64,000 nucleotides of DNA from Alkalihalobacillus deserti (GTDB lineage: Bacteria > Bacillota > Bacilli > Bacillales > Bacillaceae_D): assembly GCF_020734105.1 (NCBI RefSeq), contig NZ_JAJAFR010000010.1, positions 51,590-115,589 on the forward strand. The letters are read 5' to 3'. The notes beneath the pieces were generated by a model. The model did not search any database and had not been told where the DNA came from. It worked only from the letters and a program-made list of their open reading frames with translations. This document shows positions 1 to 9,139 of this stretch, piece after piece (positions within the stretch are counted from its first letter, which is position 1; each line of letters starts with the position of its first letter). A program made the translations under genes and the position numbers.

Positions 1-1
1 A

Positions 2-709
2 AAACAAACGATCGTAAAAATGAAAGAATTAGTTGAAGAATTAGATGCATCTGAGTCAACGATACGTAGAGATTTAACAGATCTTGAAAACGATAAAAAA
101 TTAAAGCGCATTCATGGAGGGGCAACACTCCTTCAAAAAAAGTTAGATGAACCGTCAGTTGCTGAAAAAACAGTCAAAAACAGTCGTGAAAAAAAGGGAA
201 TTGCTGAAAAAGCAGCTGCTTTTATTGAAAATGGTGATTGTATTTTTCTCGATGCAGGAACGAGTACGGTTGAAATGATTCCATTTCTAAAAGGAAAAGA
301 CATCGTTGTCGTTACGAATGGATTGACGAATATTGCTTTATTGGCTGATTTAAACATTGCTACGCACGTTATTGGTGGGTACGTAAAAGCAGGAACAAAG
401 GCATTTGTCGGACGTAATGCGATTCGAGCACTTGAGACGTTTCGGTTTGATAAAGCGTTTCTAGGGGTTAATGGGATTACTAAGTTTGATGGGTGTACAA
501 CCCCAGATCCAGAAGAAGCGTTCATAAAAGAAAATGCAATAGCAAGATCGAGACAAAGTTATGTTTTAGCTGATCATTCTAAGTTTGGCGAAGTATCATT
601 CTCAAAATTTGCCGATCTAGATGAGATCATTCTTATAACTTCTAACGTAGATGAAGAAATTACGAACAACTATAGGACAATGACAAACTTAGAGGTGGTT
701 TCCTTATGA
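2..709 (+). CDS. fruR: DeoR-family repressor of the fructose operon (5' end cut by window)
   Basis: The reading frame is open from base 2, so the true start lies upstream; the ATG at 20 is internal to the winged helix-turn-helix (MKELVEELDASESTIRRDL is the DeoR recognition region). The C-terminal sugar-phosphate sensor domain follows, with DAGTSTVEM and VVTNGLTN. DeoR-family proteins beside fruK and fruA repress them, and fructose 1-phosphate releases repression. The stop overlaps the fruK start in an ATGA, which fits a translationally coupled operon. The fruR assignment rests on the gene order fruR-fruK-fruA. Confidence 0.9.
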   Translation, partial: KQTIVKMKELVEELDASESTIRRDLTDLENDKKLKRIHGGATLLQKKLDEPSVAEKTVKNSREKKGIAEKAAAFIENGDCIFLDAGTSTVEMIPFLKGKDIVVVTNGLTNIALLADLNIATHVIGGYVKAGTKAFVGRNAIRALETFRFDKAFLGVNGITKFDGCTTPDPEEAFIKENAIARSRQSYVLADHSKFGEVSFSKFADLDEIILITSNVDEEITNNYRTMTNLEVVSL

Positions 710-1629
710 TTTACACTGTTACTTTAAATCCTGCTCTTGATTATTTTGTACAACTTGATCAGGTCAATCTCGGAGCGGTTAATCGTTCCAAATTAGATCA
801 TAAAGCGCCAGGTGGGAAGGGAATTAATGTTTCAAGAGTATTAAAAAGACTTGGACATCAAAGTGAAGCGCTTGGCTTTATTGGAGGTTTTACAGGTAAT
901 TACGTAAAAGAAGTAATTGAAAAAGAAGAAATTAATACCAACTTTATTGAAGTGCATGGTGATACAAGAATTAATGTCAAAATAAACAGTCAAACAGAAT
1001 CTGAGATCAATGGAGTATCACCTGAAATCTCAGAACAAGATCTTGAACAACTAAGACAGCAATTATCTCTTTTGAATGAAGGGGATGTTCTCGTACTTGC
1101 TGGAAGTGTTCCGTCGACGATTCCGGTAGTCATCTACGAAGCGTTATGCCAGGAGGCACTTGAAAGAAAAGCGGAAGTGTATATTGATTCAAGTGGTGAG
1201 CCGATGCGAAAAGTGCTTGAGGCAAAACCAACTTTTATTAAACCGAATCATCATGAATTAGGAGAACTGTTTTCAGTAAAAATATCAACTCCGAAAGCAG
1301 CTGTACCTTATATTCAAAAACTTGTAGAACAAGGTATTAAAAATGTATTAGTCTCTTTTGCAGGAGATGGGGCAATCTTGGCGACTGAAGATAAGCTTTT
1401 ATTTGCGAATACGCCAAAGGGAATGGTGAAAAATTCAGTTGGGGCAGGTGATTCCGTTGTGGCTGGTTTCATAGCTGCTAAAACAGAAGAGATGTCTTTG
1501 GAGGATGCTTTTAAGTTTGCAGTAGCCTCAGGTAGTGCTACAGCATTTTCAACGGCATTTGCTTCTAGAGAACAAGTAGTAGCCTTAACAAAAGAAATAA
1601 CAATACTGGATTGGGGAAAGGGTGAGTAA
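706..1629 (+). CDS. fruK: 1-phosphofructokinase
   Basis: A 307-residue PfkB/ribokinase-family kinase. The N-terminal PfkB signature GGKGINVSRVLKRLG is near residues 37-51. The C-terminal NSVGAGDSVVAGF, near residues 243-255, holds the catalytic aspartate and the anion hole. In the cytoplasm it phosphorylates fructose 1-phosphate, the product of the fructose PTS, to fructose 1,6-bisphosphate. Its start overlaps the fruR stop and its end abuts fruA, so the three genes form one operon. Length is normal for the family. Confidence 0.95.
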   Translation: MIYTVTLNPALDYFVQLDQVNLGAVNRSKLDHKAPGGKGINVSRVLKRLGHQSEALGFIGGFTGNYVKEVIEKEEINTNFIEVHGDTRINVKINSQTESEINGVSPEISEQDLEQLRQQLSLLNEGDVLVLAGSVPSTIPVVIYEALCQEALERKAEVYIDSSGEPMRKVLEAKPTFIKPNHHELGELFSVKISTPKAAVPYIQKLVEQGIKNVLVSFAGDGAILATEDKLLFANTPKGMVKNSVGAGDSVVAGFIAAKTEEMSLEDAFKFAVASGSATAFSTAFASREQVVALTKEITILDWGKGE

Positions 1630-1630
1630 T

Positions 1631-3505
1631 ATGAGAATTTCAGATTTATTAAAAAGAGAAACAATTGTGCTTAATATGAGGGCTGCAAACAAGGAGTCTG
1701 CTATTGATGAGCTAGTCTCAAACCTCGATAAAGCAGGTAGATTAAATAGTGCCACTGAGTACAAAAAGGCAATTTGGGCTCGCGAAGAACAAAGTACGAC
1801 TGGGCTTGGAGAAGGAATTGCGATCCCACATGCTAAGAGCGAGTCAGTTAAAACACCTTCGATTGCATTCGGTCGTTCAACGGCAGGTCTTGATTACGAA
1901 GCACTTGATGGTCAGCCTACTCATTTGTTCTTCATGATTGCTGCTTCAGCTGGAGCAAATGAAGAACATCTAGCTACATTATCAAGATTGTCTACATTCT
2001 TAATGGATGAAGCGTTCCGTGATAAGTTATTGAAAGCCAATTCAGAAGATGATGTTCTAGCCGCCATTGACAGCAAGGAAAATGAAACATTAGAAAAAGA
2101 AGAAAAAGAGCAAACTAATGCTCAAGATGGCTATACGATTTTAGCTGTAACGGGTTGTCCGACAGGAATTGCTCATACGTATATGGCAGCAGATGCTTTA
2201 AAAGCAGAAGCTGAAAAACAAGGGATAACAATTAAAGTTCAAACAAATGGCTCTGGTGGTGTAAAGAATCGTTTAACAGAACTAGAAATAAAGCAAGCTA
2301 AAGGGATTATCGTTGCAGCTGACACGAAGGTTGAGATGGAACCGTTTAAGGGAAAACCTGTTTTACAAGTTCCTGTAGCTGATGGAATAAAAAGACCAAA
2401 AGAATTAATTGATCAAATACAAACAGAAAATGCCCCAATTTACCAAGGGAACTCTAAAAGCTCAACTGAAGATTCCGAATCTACTTCCAAAGGGAAGTCT
2501 GGTTTCTATAAACATTTAATGAATGGAGTTTCAAACATGCTTCCATTTGTAGTTGGTGGAGGTATATTAATCGCTATTTCGTTCATGTTTGGTATAGAAG
2601 CGGCTGATCCAAATCATCCAACTTATAATGCTTTTGCTGAGATGCTGATGACCATTGGTGGTGGGAATGCATTTGGGTTAATGATCCCTGTTCTTGCAGC
2701 ATTTATTGCGATGAGTATAGCTGATCGCCCTGGATTTGCTGCTGGTATGGTTGGTGGTTTGATTGCATCAACAGGTGGAGCTGGTTTCTTAGGTGGTTTA
2801 ATCGCCGGTTTCCTTGCTGGTTATTTAGCATTATTCGTACGCAGAGCTTTAGAAAATTTACCACAATGGCTTGAAGGTATCAAAACGGTTTTATTTTATC
2901 CGGTCATAAATATTTTCTTAACTGGTATGGTTATGCTTTGGTTGGTTGGACCTCTTTCTACTTTCAATGCAAGTCTTGAAAAGTGGCTTGGAGGTATGGG
3001 TACAGCGAATATGATTTTACTAGGCATAATCCTTGGAGCGATGATGGCTGTGGATATGGGTGGACCAATTAACAAAGCAGCTTTCACGTTCGGTATTGCG
3101 ATGATTGACGCTGGAAACTTTGGTCCTCATGCAGCTGTAATGGCAGGTGGTATGGTACCGCCACTTGGAATTGCCCTAGCTACAACTTTGTTCAAGAGTA
3201 AGTTTACGAAGCAAGAACGTGAGGCTGGTAAAACGAACTATATATTGGGAGCTTCCTTTATTACAGAAGGAGCGATCCCATTTGCTGCAGCTGATCCAGG
3301 TCGAGTGATTCCTTCCATTATCGTAGGTTCTGCTGTTGCTGGTGCCCTTACTGCTGTATTTAAAATTGGATTACCAGCTCCGCACGGAGGAATTTTTGTT
3401 ATTCCATTCGTTTATGGAAGTGCAGTCATGTATTTAATAGCGATTTTAATTGGTGCAGTTGTCACAGCACTAATGCTAGGATTTTGGAAAAAGAAAACAG
3501 TATAG
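1631..3505 (+). CDS. fruA: PTS fructose transporter subunit EIIABC
   Basis: Single-chain EIIA-EIIB-EIIC permease of about 624 residues. EIIA carries the phosphorylated His in GIAIPHAKS (about residue 66). EIIB carries the active Cys in VTGCPTGIAHTYMAA (about residue 175). A Ser/Thr/Lys-rich linker precedes a membrane EIIC with many hydrophobic segments and the GGPINKAAF motif. It imports fructose as fructose 1-phosphate for FruK. I chose ATG 1631, just after the fruK stop, because family members begin M-[RK]-I-[ST]-[DE]-L-L; an in-frame GTG at 1622 is the alternative. A terminator follows at 3514. Confidence 0.95.
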   Translation: MRISDLLKRETIVLNMRAANKESAIDELVSNLDKAGRLNSATEYKKAIWAREEQSTTGLGEGIAIPHAKSESVKTPSIAFGRSTAGLDYEALDGQPTHLFFMIAASAGANEEHLATLSRLSTFLMDEAFRDKLLKANSEDDVLAAIDSKENETLEKEEKEQTNAQDGYTILAVTGCPTGIAHTYMAADALKAEAEKQGITIKVQTNGSGGVKNRLTELEIKQAKGIIVAADTKVEMEPFKGKPVLQVPVADGIKRPKELIDQIQTENAPIYQGNSKSSTEDSESTSKGKSGFYKHLMNGVSNMLPFVVGGGILIAISFMFGIEAADPNHPTYNAFAEMLMTIGGGNAFGLMIPVLAAFIAMSIADRPGFAAGMVGGLIASTGGAGFLGGLIAGFLAGYLALFVRRALENLPQWLEGIKTVLFYPVINIFLTGMVMLWLVGPLSTFNASLEKWLGGMGTANMILLGIILGAMMAVDMGGPINKAAFTFGIAMIDAGNFGPHAAVMAGGMVPPLGIALATTLFKSKFTKQEREAGKTNYILGASFITEGAIPFAAADPGRVIPSIIVGSAVAGALTAVFKIGLPAPHGGIFVIPFVYGSAVMYLIAILIGAVVTALMLGFWKKKTV

Positions 3506-3513
3506 ACGATTGT

Positions 3514-3548
3514 AGCGGGAGAGAGCTTTGATTCTTTCCCGCTTTTTA
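3514..3548 (+). terminator. Intrinsic terminator of the fru operon
   Basis: AGCGGGA at 3514-3520 pairs with TCCCGCT at 3537-3543, extended by further pairs and a G-U wobble, and runs into TTTTT. It lies directly after the fruA stop. Confidence 0.8.
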
Positions 3549-3742
3549 TGGTGTTCGATTACATGCTAGTATTTCTCAAAAGAGCCGTAATAAATTTAGA
3601 GAGTCGGTATACTCATGATAAACCCTAATTAAAGGTAGTAGAGAAACTTAGTTTCCAAATACAACACTAGATGAGCTTCAAAGAATAACCTTGTTCCATA
3701 ACTGCTATCTTATAATACCGGTGTCAATTAAATACTGTTTAT

Positions 3743-3825
3743 CCACTAGGGGTGTCAAATGACTGAGAGAGGTAACCCTCAACTCTAAGAACCAGATCTA
3801 GTTCATACTAGCGTAGGGAAGTGGC
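3743..3825 (+). promoter_or_regulatory. TPP riboswitch (THI box), apparently orphan
   Basis: The aptamer consensus is nearly complete: CCACTAGGGGTG, then CTGAGAGAGG, ACCCTC, GAACCAGATCTAG, CATACTAGCGTAGGGAAGTGG. The outer P1 helix pairs CCACT at 3743 with AGTGG at 3820-3824. TPP riboswitches control thiamine synthesis or uptake genes, but none follows. Instead there is a repeat-like hairpin (3866-3889), a terminator (3892-3923), a separate promoter (3935-3962) and a DUF3052 gene. Confidence 0.93.
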
Positions 3826-3865
3826 TGAAACGAGAAGAAATTCATTTGTTGTTCGGCTTAAAAGA

Positions 3866-3889
3866 AAGCAGTGGTTCCGCTGATTGCTT
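3866..3889 (+). repeat. GGTTCCGCT hairpin, relative of the repeat at 26.2-26.5 kb
   Basis: AAGCA (3866-3870) pairs with TGCTT (3885-3889) around a GTGGTTCCGCTGAT loop region. The core GGTTCCGCT followed by ATTGC recurs at 26353 and 26482, where it is also followed by an A-rich/T-rich terminator-like hairpin. Confidence 0.5.
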
Positions 3890-3891
3890 CT

Positions 3892-3923
3892 AAGAAAAGA
3901 CGGTTAGTGCCGCCGTTTTTCTT
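3892..3923 (+). terminator. Terminator hairpin downstream of the TPP riboswitch
   Basis: AAGAAAAGACGG (3892-3903) pairs with CCGTTTTTCTT (3913-3923), with one bulged base and a T-rich 3' arm. It could be the riboswitch expression platform or part of the inserted repeat element. Confidence 0.65.
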
Positions 3924-3934
3924 ATTAGAACCTA

Positions 3935-3962
3935 TTACCAGAGGCAATACGAATGATATAAT
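3935..3962 (+). promoter_or_regulatory. Likely sigma-A promoter for the DUF3052-mtnU pair
   Basis: A perfect -10 TATAAT (3957-3962) sits 16 bp downstream of TTACCA (3935-3940), a weak -35. It lies past the terminator, so the downstream genes need not be read from the riboswitch. Confidence 0.5.
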
Positions 3963-3999
3963 AAAGGGAGTAAAAAGTGCAGGAAGGATGATCGCCCAG

Positions 4000-4467
4000 A
4001 TGGAGCAACACCCTGTTATGAAAAAGCTTCAGTCAAAACTAGAAATCAATCCTATCCTTGTTTTACATGCGCCTAAGGAATATAAGGAAGCAATGGCTTG
4101 TTTTGATGTTGAGGTCCATACAGAGCTTCAAGAGAATGAGTATGGATTTATTCATGTGTTTGGCACAACAAATGATGATTTGAAAACGAGAGCTACCCAA
4201 GTTGTTGACTTACTTAAAGAAGATGGTTTACTCTGGCTTAGTTATCCAAAGAAGACGTCAAAAAAATACAAAGGTTCAGATTGTAATAGAGATACGGTTG
4301 CAACCTTATTGGGAGAGCATGGTTTTGAGCCAGTCCGTCAAGTAGCAGTTGATGAGGATTGGTCCGCGTTACGCTTCCGCCATGTTAGCTTGATAAAAAC
4401 AATGAATAGAACATTTGCTGTAACTAAAGAAGGGAAAGAACGAACAAGTAAGGAGGAAACGACATGA
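4000..4467 (+). CDS. DUF3052 family protein
   Basis: About 155 residues. The C-terminal half LLWLSYPKKTSKK...VDEDWSALRFRHV is the DUF3052 pattern. Function is unknown; the fold resembles a methyltransferase-like alpha/beta domain with no obvious catalytic residues. The open frame extends back to a GTG at 3871, but that stretch runs through a terminator hairpin, so I prefer ATG 4000 (AGGAAGG 12 bases upstream; 3988 and 4018 are alternatives). The stop overlaps the start of the nitrilase gene by 4 bases, so the two are probably co-translated. Confidence 0.75.
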   Translation: MEQHPVMKKLQSKLEINPILVLHAPKEYKEAMACFDVEVHTELQENEYGFIHVFGTTNDDLKTRATQVVDLLKEDGLLWLSYPKKTSKKYKGSDCNRDTVATLLGEHGFEPVRQVAVDEDWSALRFRHVSLIKTMNRTFAVTKEGKERTSKEETT

Positions 4468-5258
4468 GAATAGCTAGTTATCAAATGGACTTGGTACCGG
4501 GCAATCCGTCTGAAAATAGAAAGAGAGTCCAAGAATGGGTGAAGGAAGTTTGTAAGGAGGGCAATGTCGATGTTCTCGTCCTACCTGAAATGTGGACTAC
4601 CGCTTATACACTTCCTATGTTAGAAAAGATCGTAAAGGCTGATAAAGGAATGACAGAACCCTTCTTAAAAAACCTTGCTAAAACGTTTAACGTAAATCTG
4701 GTTGCAGGTTCTTTTGCTATTGAGGAAGAGGGTAGCATGTATAATCGGTCAATCATCGTTAACCGCGAAGGTTCAATCGTTCATACGTATGATAAAATGC
4801 ACCTAGTACCGATGCTAGACGAACATCTTTACTTAAAAGGTGGTGAAAATACAGGACGTGTCTTTGAATTAGATGGGAAAAAGATGGGGGTCATTATCTG
4901 TTATGATTTGCGTTTTCCTGAATTAATTCGATCACTGGCGTTGCAAGGAGCAGAAGTGGTTTTCGTTGTGGCAGAATGGCCAGAAGCAAGAGCGTCACAT
5001 TGGGAAATCCTCCAACAGGCTAGAGCAATTGAAGATCAAGTTTATATAGTCAGCTGTAATCGTGTTGGAACGTATGATGGGGTTTTGTTTGCAGGTCGCT
5101 CCATGGTGGTTAATCCTTGGGGGGAAATGGTCTTCAAAGCTTCTCAAACTGAGGAAGAAACCATTCGTGTAACATTAGATTTAAAAGAGGTTCATCGCAT
5201 AAGAAAAGAAGTACCTGTGTTTTCAAGTAGAGTACCAAAGCTATACGAAACGTTTTAA
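4464..5258 (+). CDS. mtnU: Carbon-nitrogen hydrolase, MtnU/YkrU-like omega-amidase
   Basis: A 264-residue nitrilase-superfamily enzyme with the full Glu-Lys-Cys triad: E in LVLPEMWT (about 41), K in YDKMHLVP (about 110) and C in VIICYDLRFPE (about 145). It closely resembles B. subtilis YkrU/MtnU, which is thought to deaminate the 2-oxo acid amide left after transamination in methionine salvage. No other mtn gene is in the window, so the pathway role is inferred from similarity. A strong terminator follows. Confidence 0.8.
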   Translation: MRIASYQMDLVPGNPSENRKRVQEWVKEVCKEGNVDVLVLPEMWTTAYTLPMLEKIVKADKGMTEPFLKNLAKTFNVNLVAGSFAIEEEGSMYNRSIIVNREGSIVHTYDKMHLVPMLDEHLYLKGGENTGRVFELDGKKMGVIICYDLRFPELIRSLALQGAEVVFVVAEWPEARASHWEILQQARAIEDQVYIVSCNRVGTYDGVLFAGRSMVVNPWGEMVFKASQTEEETIRVTLDLKEVHRIRKEVPVFSSRVPKLYETF

Positions 5259-5262
5259 AAAG

Positions 5263-5302
5263 AAAAAGGATAACTCAAATTTTCCTGAGTTATCCTTTTT
5301 TT
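5263..5302 (+). terminator. Terminator of the DUF3052-mtnU operon
   Basis: AAAAAGGATAACTCA (5263-5277) and TGAGTTATCCTTTTT (5286-5300) form a perfect 15-bp stem ending in a T-run. Confidence 0.9.
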
Positions 5303-5374
5303 AAAAAGATAAGAAAGCATAAAATTCGATTGAATACACGATGTGTCTTCAATAAGGATGAAAGACTACTCGAT

Positions 5375-5403
5375 AAGAAAAGACGGCTAGAGCCGTTTTT
5401 CTT
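5375..5403 (-). terminator. Terminator of mreBH
   Basis: AAGAAAAGACGGCT (5375-5388) pairs with AGCCGTTTTTCTT (5391-5403). It overlaps the last codons of mreBH and is T-rich on the minus strand. The sequence closely resembles the terminator at 3892-3923. Confidence 0.7.
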
Positions 5404-6415
5404 ATACCTTCTGTAATTTATCAATGAATTTTAAAGAACGCCCTGTACCAATAGCTACAGCTTCTAGTGGGTTAGGAGCTATATGAACAGGAACGAAAAT
5501 TTCATTTGCTAACCATTCCTGCATGCCGTTTAACAAAGCCCCTCCACCAGTAAGGGTAACCCCTTGATCAACGATGTCACCACTTAATTCAGGAGGGCAA
5601 TCTTCAAGTGTCGCTCGAATTGATTCAAGAAGTTGAAGCATTCCTTCTTTTAAAGCTTCTTGAATCTCGGTTGATTGTAACGTTACTGTTTTGGGTAAGC
5701 CGTGAACAAGATCTCGCCCTCTAACTTCCGTTTCCAGTTCTTCATGTGCAATAGGGGCATATCCAATTTCCATTTTAATCCGCTCGGCTGTTCGTTCACC
5801 GATAATAATGTTATAGGTTTTTCGTACATGCTGGATGATGCTTTCGTCAAACTTATCTCCACCGATACGAATGGAATGACAGGTCACAACGCCACCAAAA
5901 GAAATAATAGCGACTTCTGTTGTTCCACCACCGATATCGACCACGACATTGGCAATAGGTTCTTCTACCGTTAAATTGGCGCCAATTGCAGCCGCTAATG
6001 GTTCTTCAATGATATGAGCATTTTTGGCACCACAGCTTTTAATAGCATCTAGAATGGCGCGACGCTCAACAGAAGTTGAACCAGAGGGCGCACAAACGAC
6101 GACACTAGGTTTTCTGATTGATAAGTTAAGCTTTTTACTAGCCTTTTTCATAATAGCTTTAAGCATATGTGTTGTCATATTATAGTCAGCAATAACACCG
6201 TCTTTAAGGGGACGGACAGTGACGATGTTAGCTGGAGTTTTCCCTACCATATTTTTAGCTTCTAAACCAACTGCTAGTACTTCATTTGTATCTATATTAA
6301 TAGCAACAACAGATGGTTCGTTTAGAATAATGCCTTTTTCTTTGCTGTAGACGAGTGTATTCGCTGTTCCTAGGTCTATTCCTATTTCTGCATGTTTCCA
6401 CATTTTTTTCACCAT
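5402..6415 (-). CDS. mreBH: Rod-shape actin homologue MreBH
   Basis: A 337-residue MreB-family actin. Phosphate-1 loop [14 protein letters not shown] is at the N-terminus, phosphate-2 [12 protein letters not shown] in the middle and the adenosine motif [10 protein letters not shown] towards the C-terminus. It polymerises under the membrane and guides lateral wall synthesis and autolysins. The C-terminus [12 protein letters not shown] and the whole-length pattern are closest to MreBH rather than MreB or Mbl. It is monocistronic, without mreC or mreD next to it. Confidence 0.88.
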   Translation of the reverse strand: MVKKMWKHAEIGIDLGTANTLVYSKEKGIILNEPSVVAINIDTNEVLAVGLEAKNMVGKTPANIVTVRPLKDGVIADYNMTTHMLKAIMKKASKKLNLSIRKPSVVVCAPSGSTSVERRAILDAIKSCGAKNAHIIEEPLAAAIGANLTVEEPIANVVVDIGGGTTEVAIISFGGVVTCHSIRIGGDKFDESIIQHVRKTYNIIIGERTAERIKMEIGYAPIAHEELETEVRGRDLVHGLPKTVTLQSTEIQEALKEGMLQLLESIRATLEDCPPELSGDIVDQGVTLTGGGALLNGMQEWLANEIFVPVHIAPNPLEAVAIGTGRSLKFIDKLQKV

Positions 6416-6577
6416 CTTTTGTGTTTTAGTTTAGGCTGGTACTGATTGTAACAGTAAAAGAAATGTAAACATAGATGACTGTGTGCTCATCTTCTATGTA
6501 ATAATATGAGAAAAATATGGGACTAGTAAGGTATTTTGACGAATTTCAGGTTTTTATGAGACTTTAGTTGGATTTTA

Positions 6578-6625
6578 TAAAAAAAGTGACGAAAAAGGAC
6601 GTAGAAAGACCTTTGATGTCACTCT
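6578..6625 (-). terminator. Terminator after the YflJ-like gene
   Basis: On the minus strand AGTGAC and GTCACT enclose an inner AAAGG/CCTTT pairing and are followed by seven T residues. It lies about 40 bases past the stop at 6661. Confidence 0.7.
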
Positions 6626-6660
6626 TTAAAAAAATACATGAAAGATTGTAAAAGTTAAAA

Positions 6661-6789
6661 TTATTTATTCTCTTTATAAAGATTTGCTAAAACGTGGGCT
6701 TTATACTGTTCAATTTTACGGCCTTCAATATACCGAATTCCTTTGTCTTTAAGCTTCTGAACATACCAACCTTTACTACCAATATACAT
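6661..6789 (-). CDS. YflJ-like small protein (DUF2639)
   Basis: Encodes 42 residues, beginning MYIGSKGWYVQKLK and ending NLYKENK. The G-S-K-G-W-Y-V-Q-K-L-K start and the following G-[IV]-x-x-[IV]-E-G-[RK]-K resemble Bacillus YflJ/DUF2639 proteins of about 43 residues, whose function is unknown. AAAGGGTG lies 8 bases upstream of the ATG, and a terminator follows, so this is a real single-gene unit despite its size. Confidence 0.75.
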   Translation of the reverse strand: MYIGSKGWYVQKLKDKGIRYIEGRKIEQYKAHVLANLYKENK

Positions 6790-6820
6790 CTGTACAACAC
6801 CCTTTCGTAAAACAAAACAA

Positions 6821-6859
6821 ACAGAACGAGTAAGCTTATGGCTAACTCGTTCTGTTTTA
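6821..6859. terminator. Bidirectional terminator-like hairpin
   Basis: ACAGAACGAGT (6821-6831) and ACTCGTTCTGT (6845-6855) form an 11-bp stem with T-rich sequence on both sides. It separates the YflJ-like gene from the ptsG 3' region. Confidence 0.65.
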
Positions 6860-6979
6860 TAGGAGTGAAATCCCTGACTTCTACATATATATGCAGGGAA
6901 GCGTAAGATAATGCTTAAGTAAATAAAAAAGTTTTCGATGGAGGGAGAAAAACAATTAATGGAGCTTATTGATTTTATT

Positions 6980-7022
6980 AAAGAAAAAGGAGATGAAAAC
7001 TTGCATTGTTTTCATCTCCTTT
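6980..7022 (-). terminator. Terminator of ptsG
   Basis: AAAGGAGATGAAAAC (6986-7000) and GTTTTCATCTCCTTT (7008-7022) form a 15-bp stem. Read on the minus strand it is followed by TTTCTTT, about 30 bases after the ptsG stop. Confidence 0.85.
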
Positions 7023-7052
7023 AATATGTTATATTTTTCTCTGTTTCAGAAA

Positions 7053-9086
7053 TTACTTTTGTTTAATGGAAATAACAGCTTTTTCATCTAGTTCAACTTC
7101 TTGTTGTTCTTTATTGATTTGGATGTATTCACCTTCTGCAAGGTTTGTAAATACAATCGGTGTAATGGTTGAGGTTGCATTTTCTTTAATATAGTCTAAA
7201 TCAAAGCGGAGAAGTTCTTGTCCTTGTTTGATCTTATCATCTTGTTTAACAAGGGTTTCAAACCCTTTACCCTTTAAGTTAACGGTATCAAGACCAACAT
7301 GGATCAAAATTTCTTTTCCTTCATCTGATAAGATACCAATTGCGTGTTTCGTAGGGAACAAGTTAATGATGGTACCTGAAACAGGTGACTTAACAAGTCC
7401 TTCTGTCGGTTCGATCGCAAAACCGTCACCCATCATTTTTCCTGAGAATACTTGGTCAGGAACTTCAGTAATAGGAAGTACTTTTCCTGCAATTGGAGAA
7501 ACAAAAGAAATATCTCCTACAACTGCTTCGTTTGATGTTGCTTCTTCCGTTGGAACAGGTGTACGGCCACTAATAATATCTTGCATTTGTGTTTTAATCT
7601 GGTCGGAACGAGGTCCGAAAATTGCTTGGATATTATTACCCATTGTCATTACGCCAGAAGCGCCAAGCTTCTTTAAAGTGTCTTTCTGTACTTTTTCTAC
7701 ATCATTCACACTTACACGAAGACGAGTAATACAAGCATCTAAATTCGTTAAATTTTCTTGGCCACCTAAAGCTTTTAATACTTCATAAGGTAACTCGGAC
7801 GTATTGCCAGTGGATGCCGACTTATCGTCTTCAGCCATAGCTTCACGACCCGGAGTCATTAAGTTCCACTTCTTAATAGCAAAACGGAAACCAAAGTAAT
7901 AAATAACAGCGAAAACAAGGCCGACTGGAATAACGAGCCACCAATCCGTTCTGTTCGGTAATACCCCAAATAATAAGAAGTCAATTACTCCACCAGAGAA
8001 CGTCATCCCAATTTTTACGTTAAGAATTTGCATAACCATAAACGATAAACCTGCAAAAAACGTGTGAATCGCAAAAAGGACAGGAGCAACAAATAAGAAA
8101 CTAAATTCAATTGGTTCTGTAATACCAGTTAAGAAGGAAGTTAAAGCGGCAGAACCCATGATACCTGCAACAATTTTCTTTTGCTCTGGACGTGCACAGT
8201 GATAAATGGCTAATGCCGCAGCAGGTAGACCAAACATCATGAATGGGAACTTGCCTGTCATAAATGTACCAGCTGTTAATTCAGCACCGTCACGAATCTG
8301 TGCGAAAAAGATTCGTTGATCACCGCGAATAATTTCTCCAGCTGCATTTGTGTATTGACCAAATTCAAACCAGAATGGTGAATAGAAAATGTGATGAAGT
8401 CCAAATGGAATTAGTGCACGTTCAATCATACCGAAGATGAAAGCTGATACGGTTTGATTCGTTTCAACCATTAGGTAAGAAAGATTATTTAATCCAACTT
8501 GAATCGTTGGCCAAACAAAGTATAAGGCGAGACCTAATAGTAATCCGAAAAATGCGGTTGCGATAGGAACAAATCGCTTTCCTGCAAAAAATCCCAGATA
8601 AGATGGTAGCTCGATGTTAAAGTATTTTTTATACGTATAAGCGGCGAGCAAACCAGCTATGATCCCTCCAAATACCCCCGTTTGTAAAGTAGGAATACCT
8701 AGTACATAGGAAATCCCTGGATCTCCGGCGACCATTTCCTGTGTCCATTCACCGTAGCCTCCAATGACACTCATGGTCACATTAATAATTAAATAACCAA
8801 TAAGAGCAGCAAGGCCGGCAACCCCATCTCCATTTGAGAGGCCGATGGCAACCCCTACAGCAAACAAAAGAGCTAAGTTTGCGAAAACAATATCACCAGC
8901 ATTTTCCATAATGCTAGCAATCATGATAATCCAGTCTGCATTAAGAGCAGGGATACGAGCCACTAAATCCGGATTTTGAAGAGCATTACCAAATGCAAGC
9001 AAAATACCAGCAGCGGGCAGTAATGCAACTGGAAGCATAAGTGCTTTACCAACACGTTGTAAAACACCAAACGAATTTTTAAACAT
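7053..9086 (-). CDS. ptsG: PTS glucose transporter subunit EIICBA
   Basis: 677 residues in the order EIIC-EIIB-EIIA. EIIC is a polytopic membrane domain from the N-terminus to about 410. EIIB has the phosphocysteine in [11 protein letters not shown] (about 449). EIIA has TKHAIGIL and the phosphohistidine motif [12 protein letters not shown] (about 590). It takes up glucose as glucose 6-phosphate. It follows glcT on the same strand with a 190-base leader containing a large hairpin, matching GlcT-controlled antitermination in Bacillus. An N-acetylglucosamine EII is less likely given glcT. Confidence 0.92.
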   Translation of the reverse strand: MFKNSFGVLQRVGKALMLPVALLPAAGILLAFGNALQNPDLVARIPALNADWIIMIASIMENAGDIVFANLALLFAVGVAIGLSNGDGVAGLAALIGYLIINVTMSVIGGYGEWTQEMVAGDPGISYVLGIPTLQTGVFGGIIAGLLAAYTYKKYFNIELPSYLGFFAGKRFVPIATAFFGLLLGLALYFVWPTIQVGLNNLSYLMVETNQTVSAFIFGMIERALIPFGLHHIFYSPFWFEFGQYTNAAGEIIRGDQRIFFAQIRDGAELTAGTFMTGKFPFMMFGLPAAALAIYHCARPEQKKIVAGIMGSAALTSFLTGITEPIEFSFLFVAPVLFAIHTFFAGLSFMVMQILNVKIGMTFSGGVIDFLLFGVLPNRTDWWLVIPVGLVFAVIYYFGFRFAIKKWNLMTPGREAMAEDDKSASTGNTSELPYEVLKALGGQENLTNLDACITRLRVSVNDVEKVQKDTLKKLGASGVMTMGNNIQAIFGPRSDQIKTQMQDIISGRTPVPTEEATSNEAVVGDISFVSPIAGKVLPITEVPDQVFSGKMMGDGFAIEPTEGLVKSPVSGTIINLFPTKHAIGILSDEGKEILIHVGLDTVNLKGKGFETLVKQDDKIKQGQELLRFDLDYIKENATSTITPIVFTNLAEGEYIQINKEQQEVELDEKAVISIKQK

Positions 9087-9139
9087 AATGATTCCTCCTT
9101 ATAGTTGTAGTTTTAATCGTTAATTGAATATTATGCAAC

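Noticed and set aside
133..525. Minus-strand ORF of 130 codons inside fruR
   Set aside because: Pure shadow of the fruR frame; no ribosome binding site and no family features.
3866..3925. T-box leader, because of GTGGTTCCGC resembling the T-box GGTGGTACCGC
   Set aside because: No stem I, no specifier loop, no downstream aminoacyl-tRNA or amino-acid gene; the same core occurs in the repeats at 26 kb.
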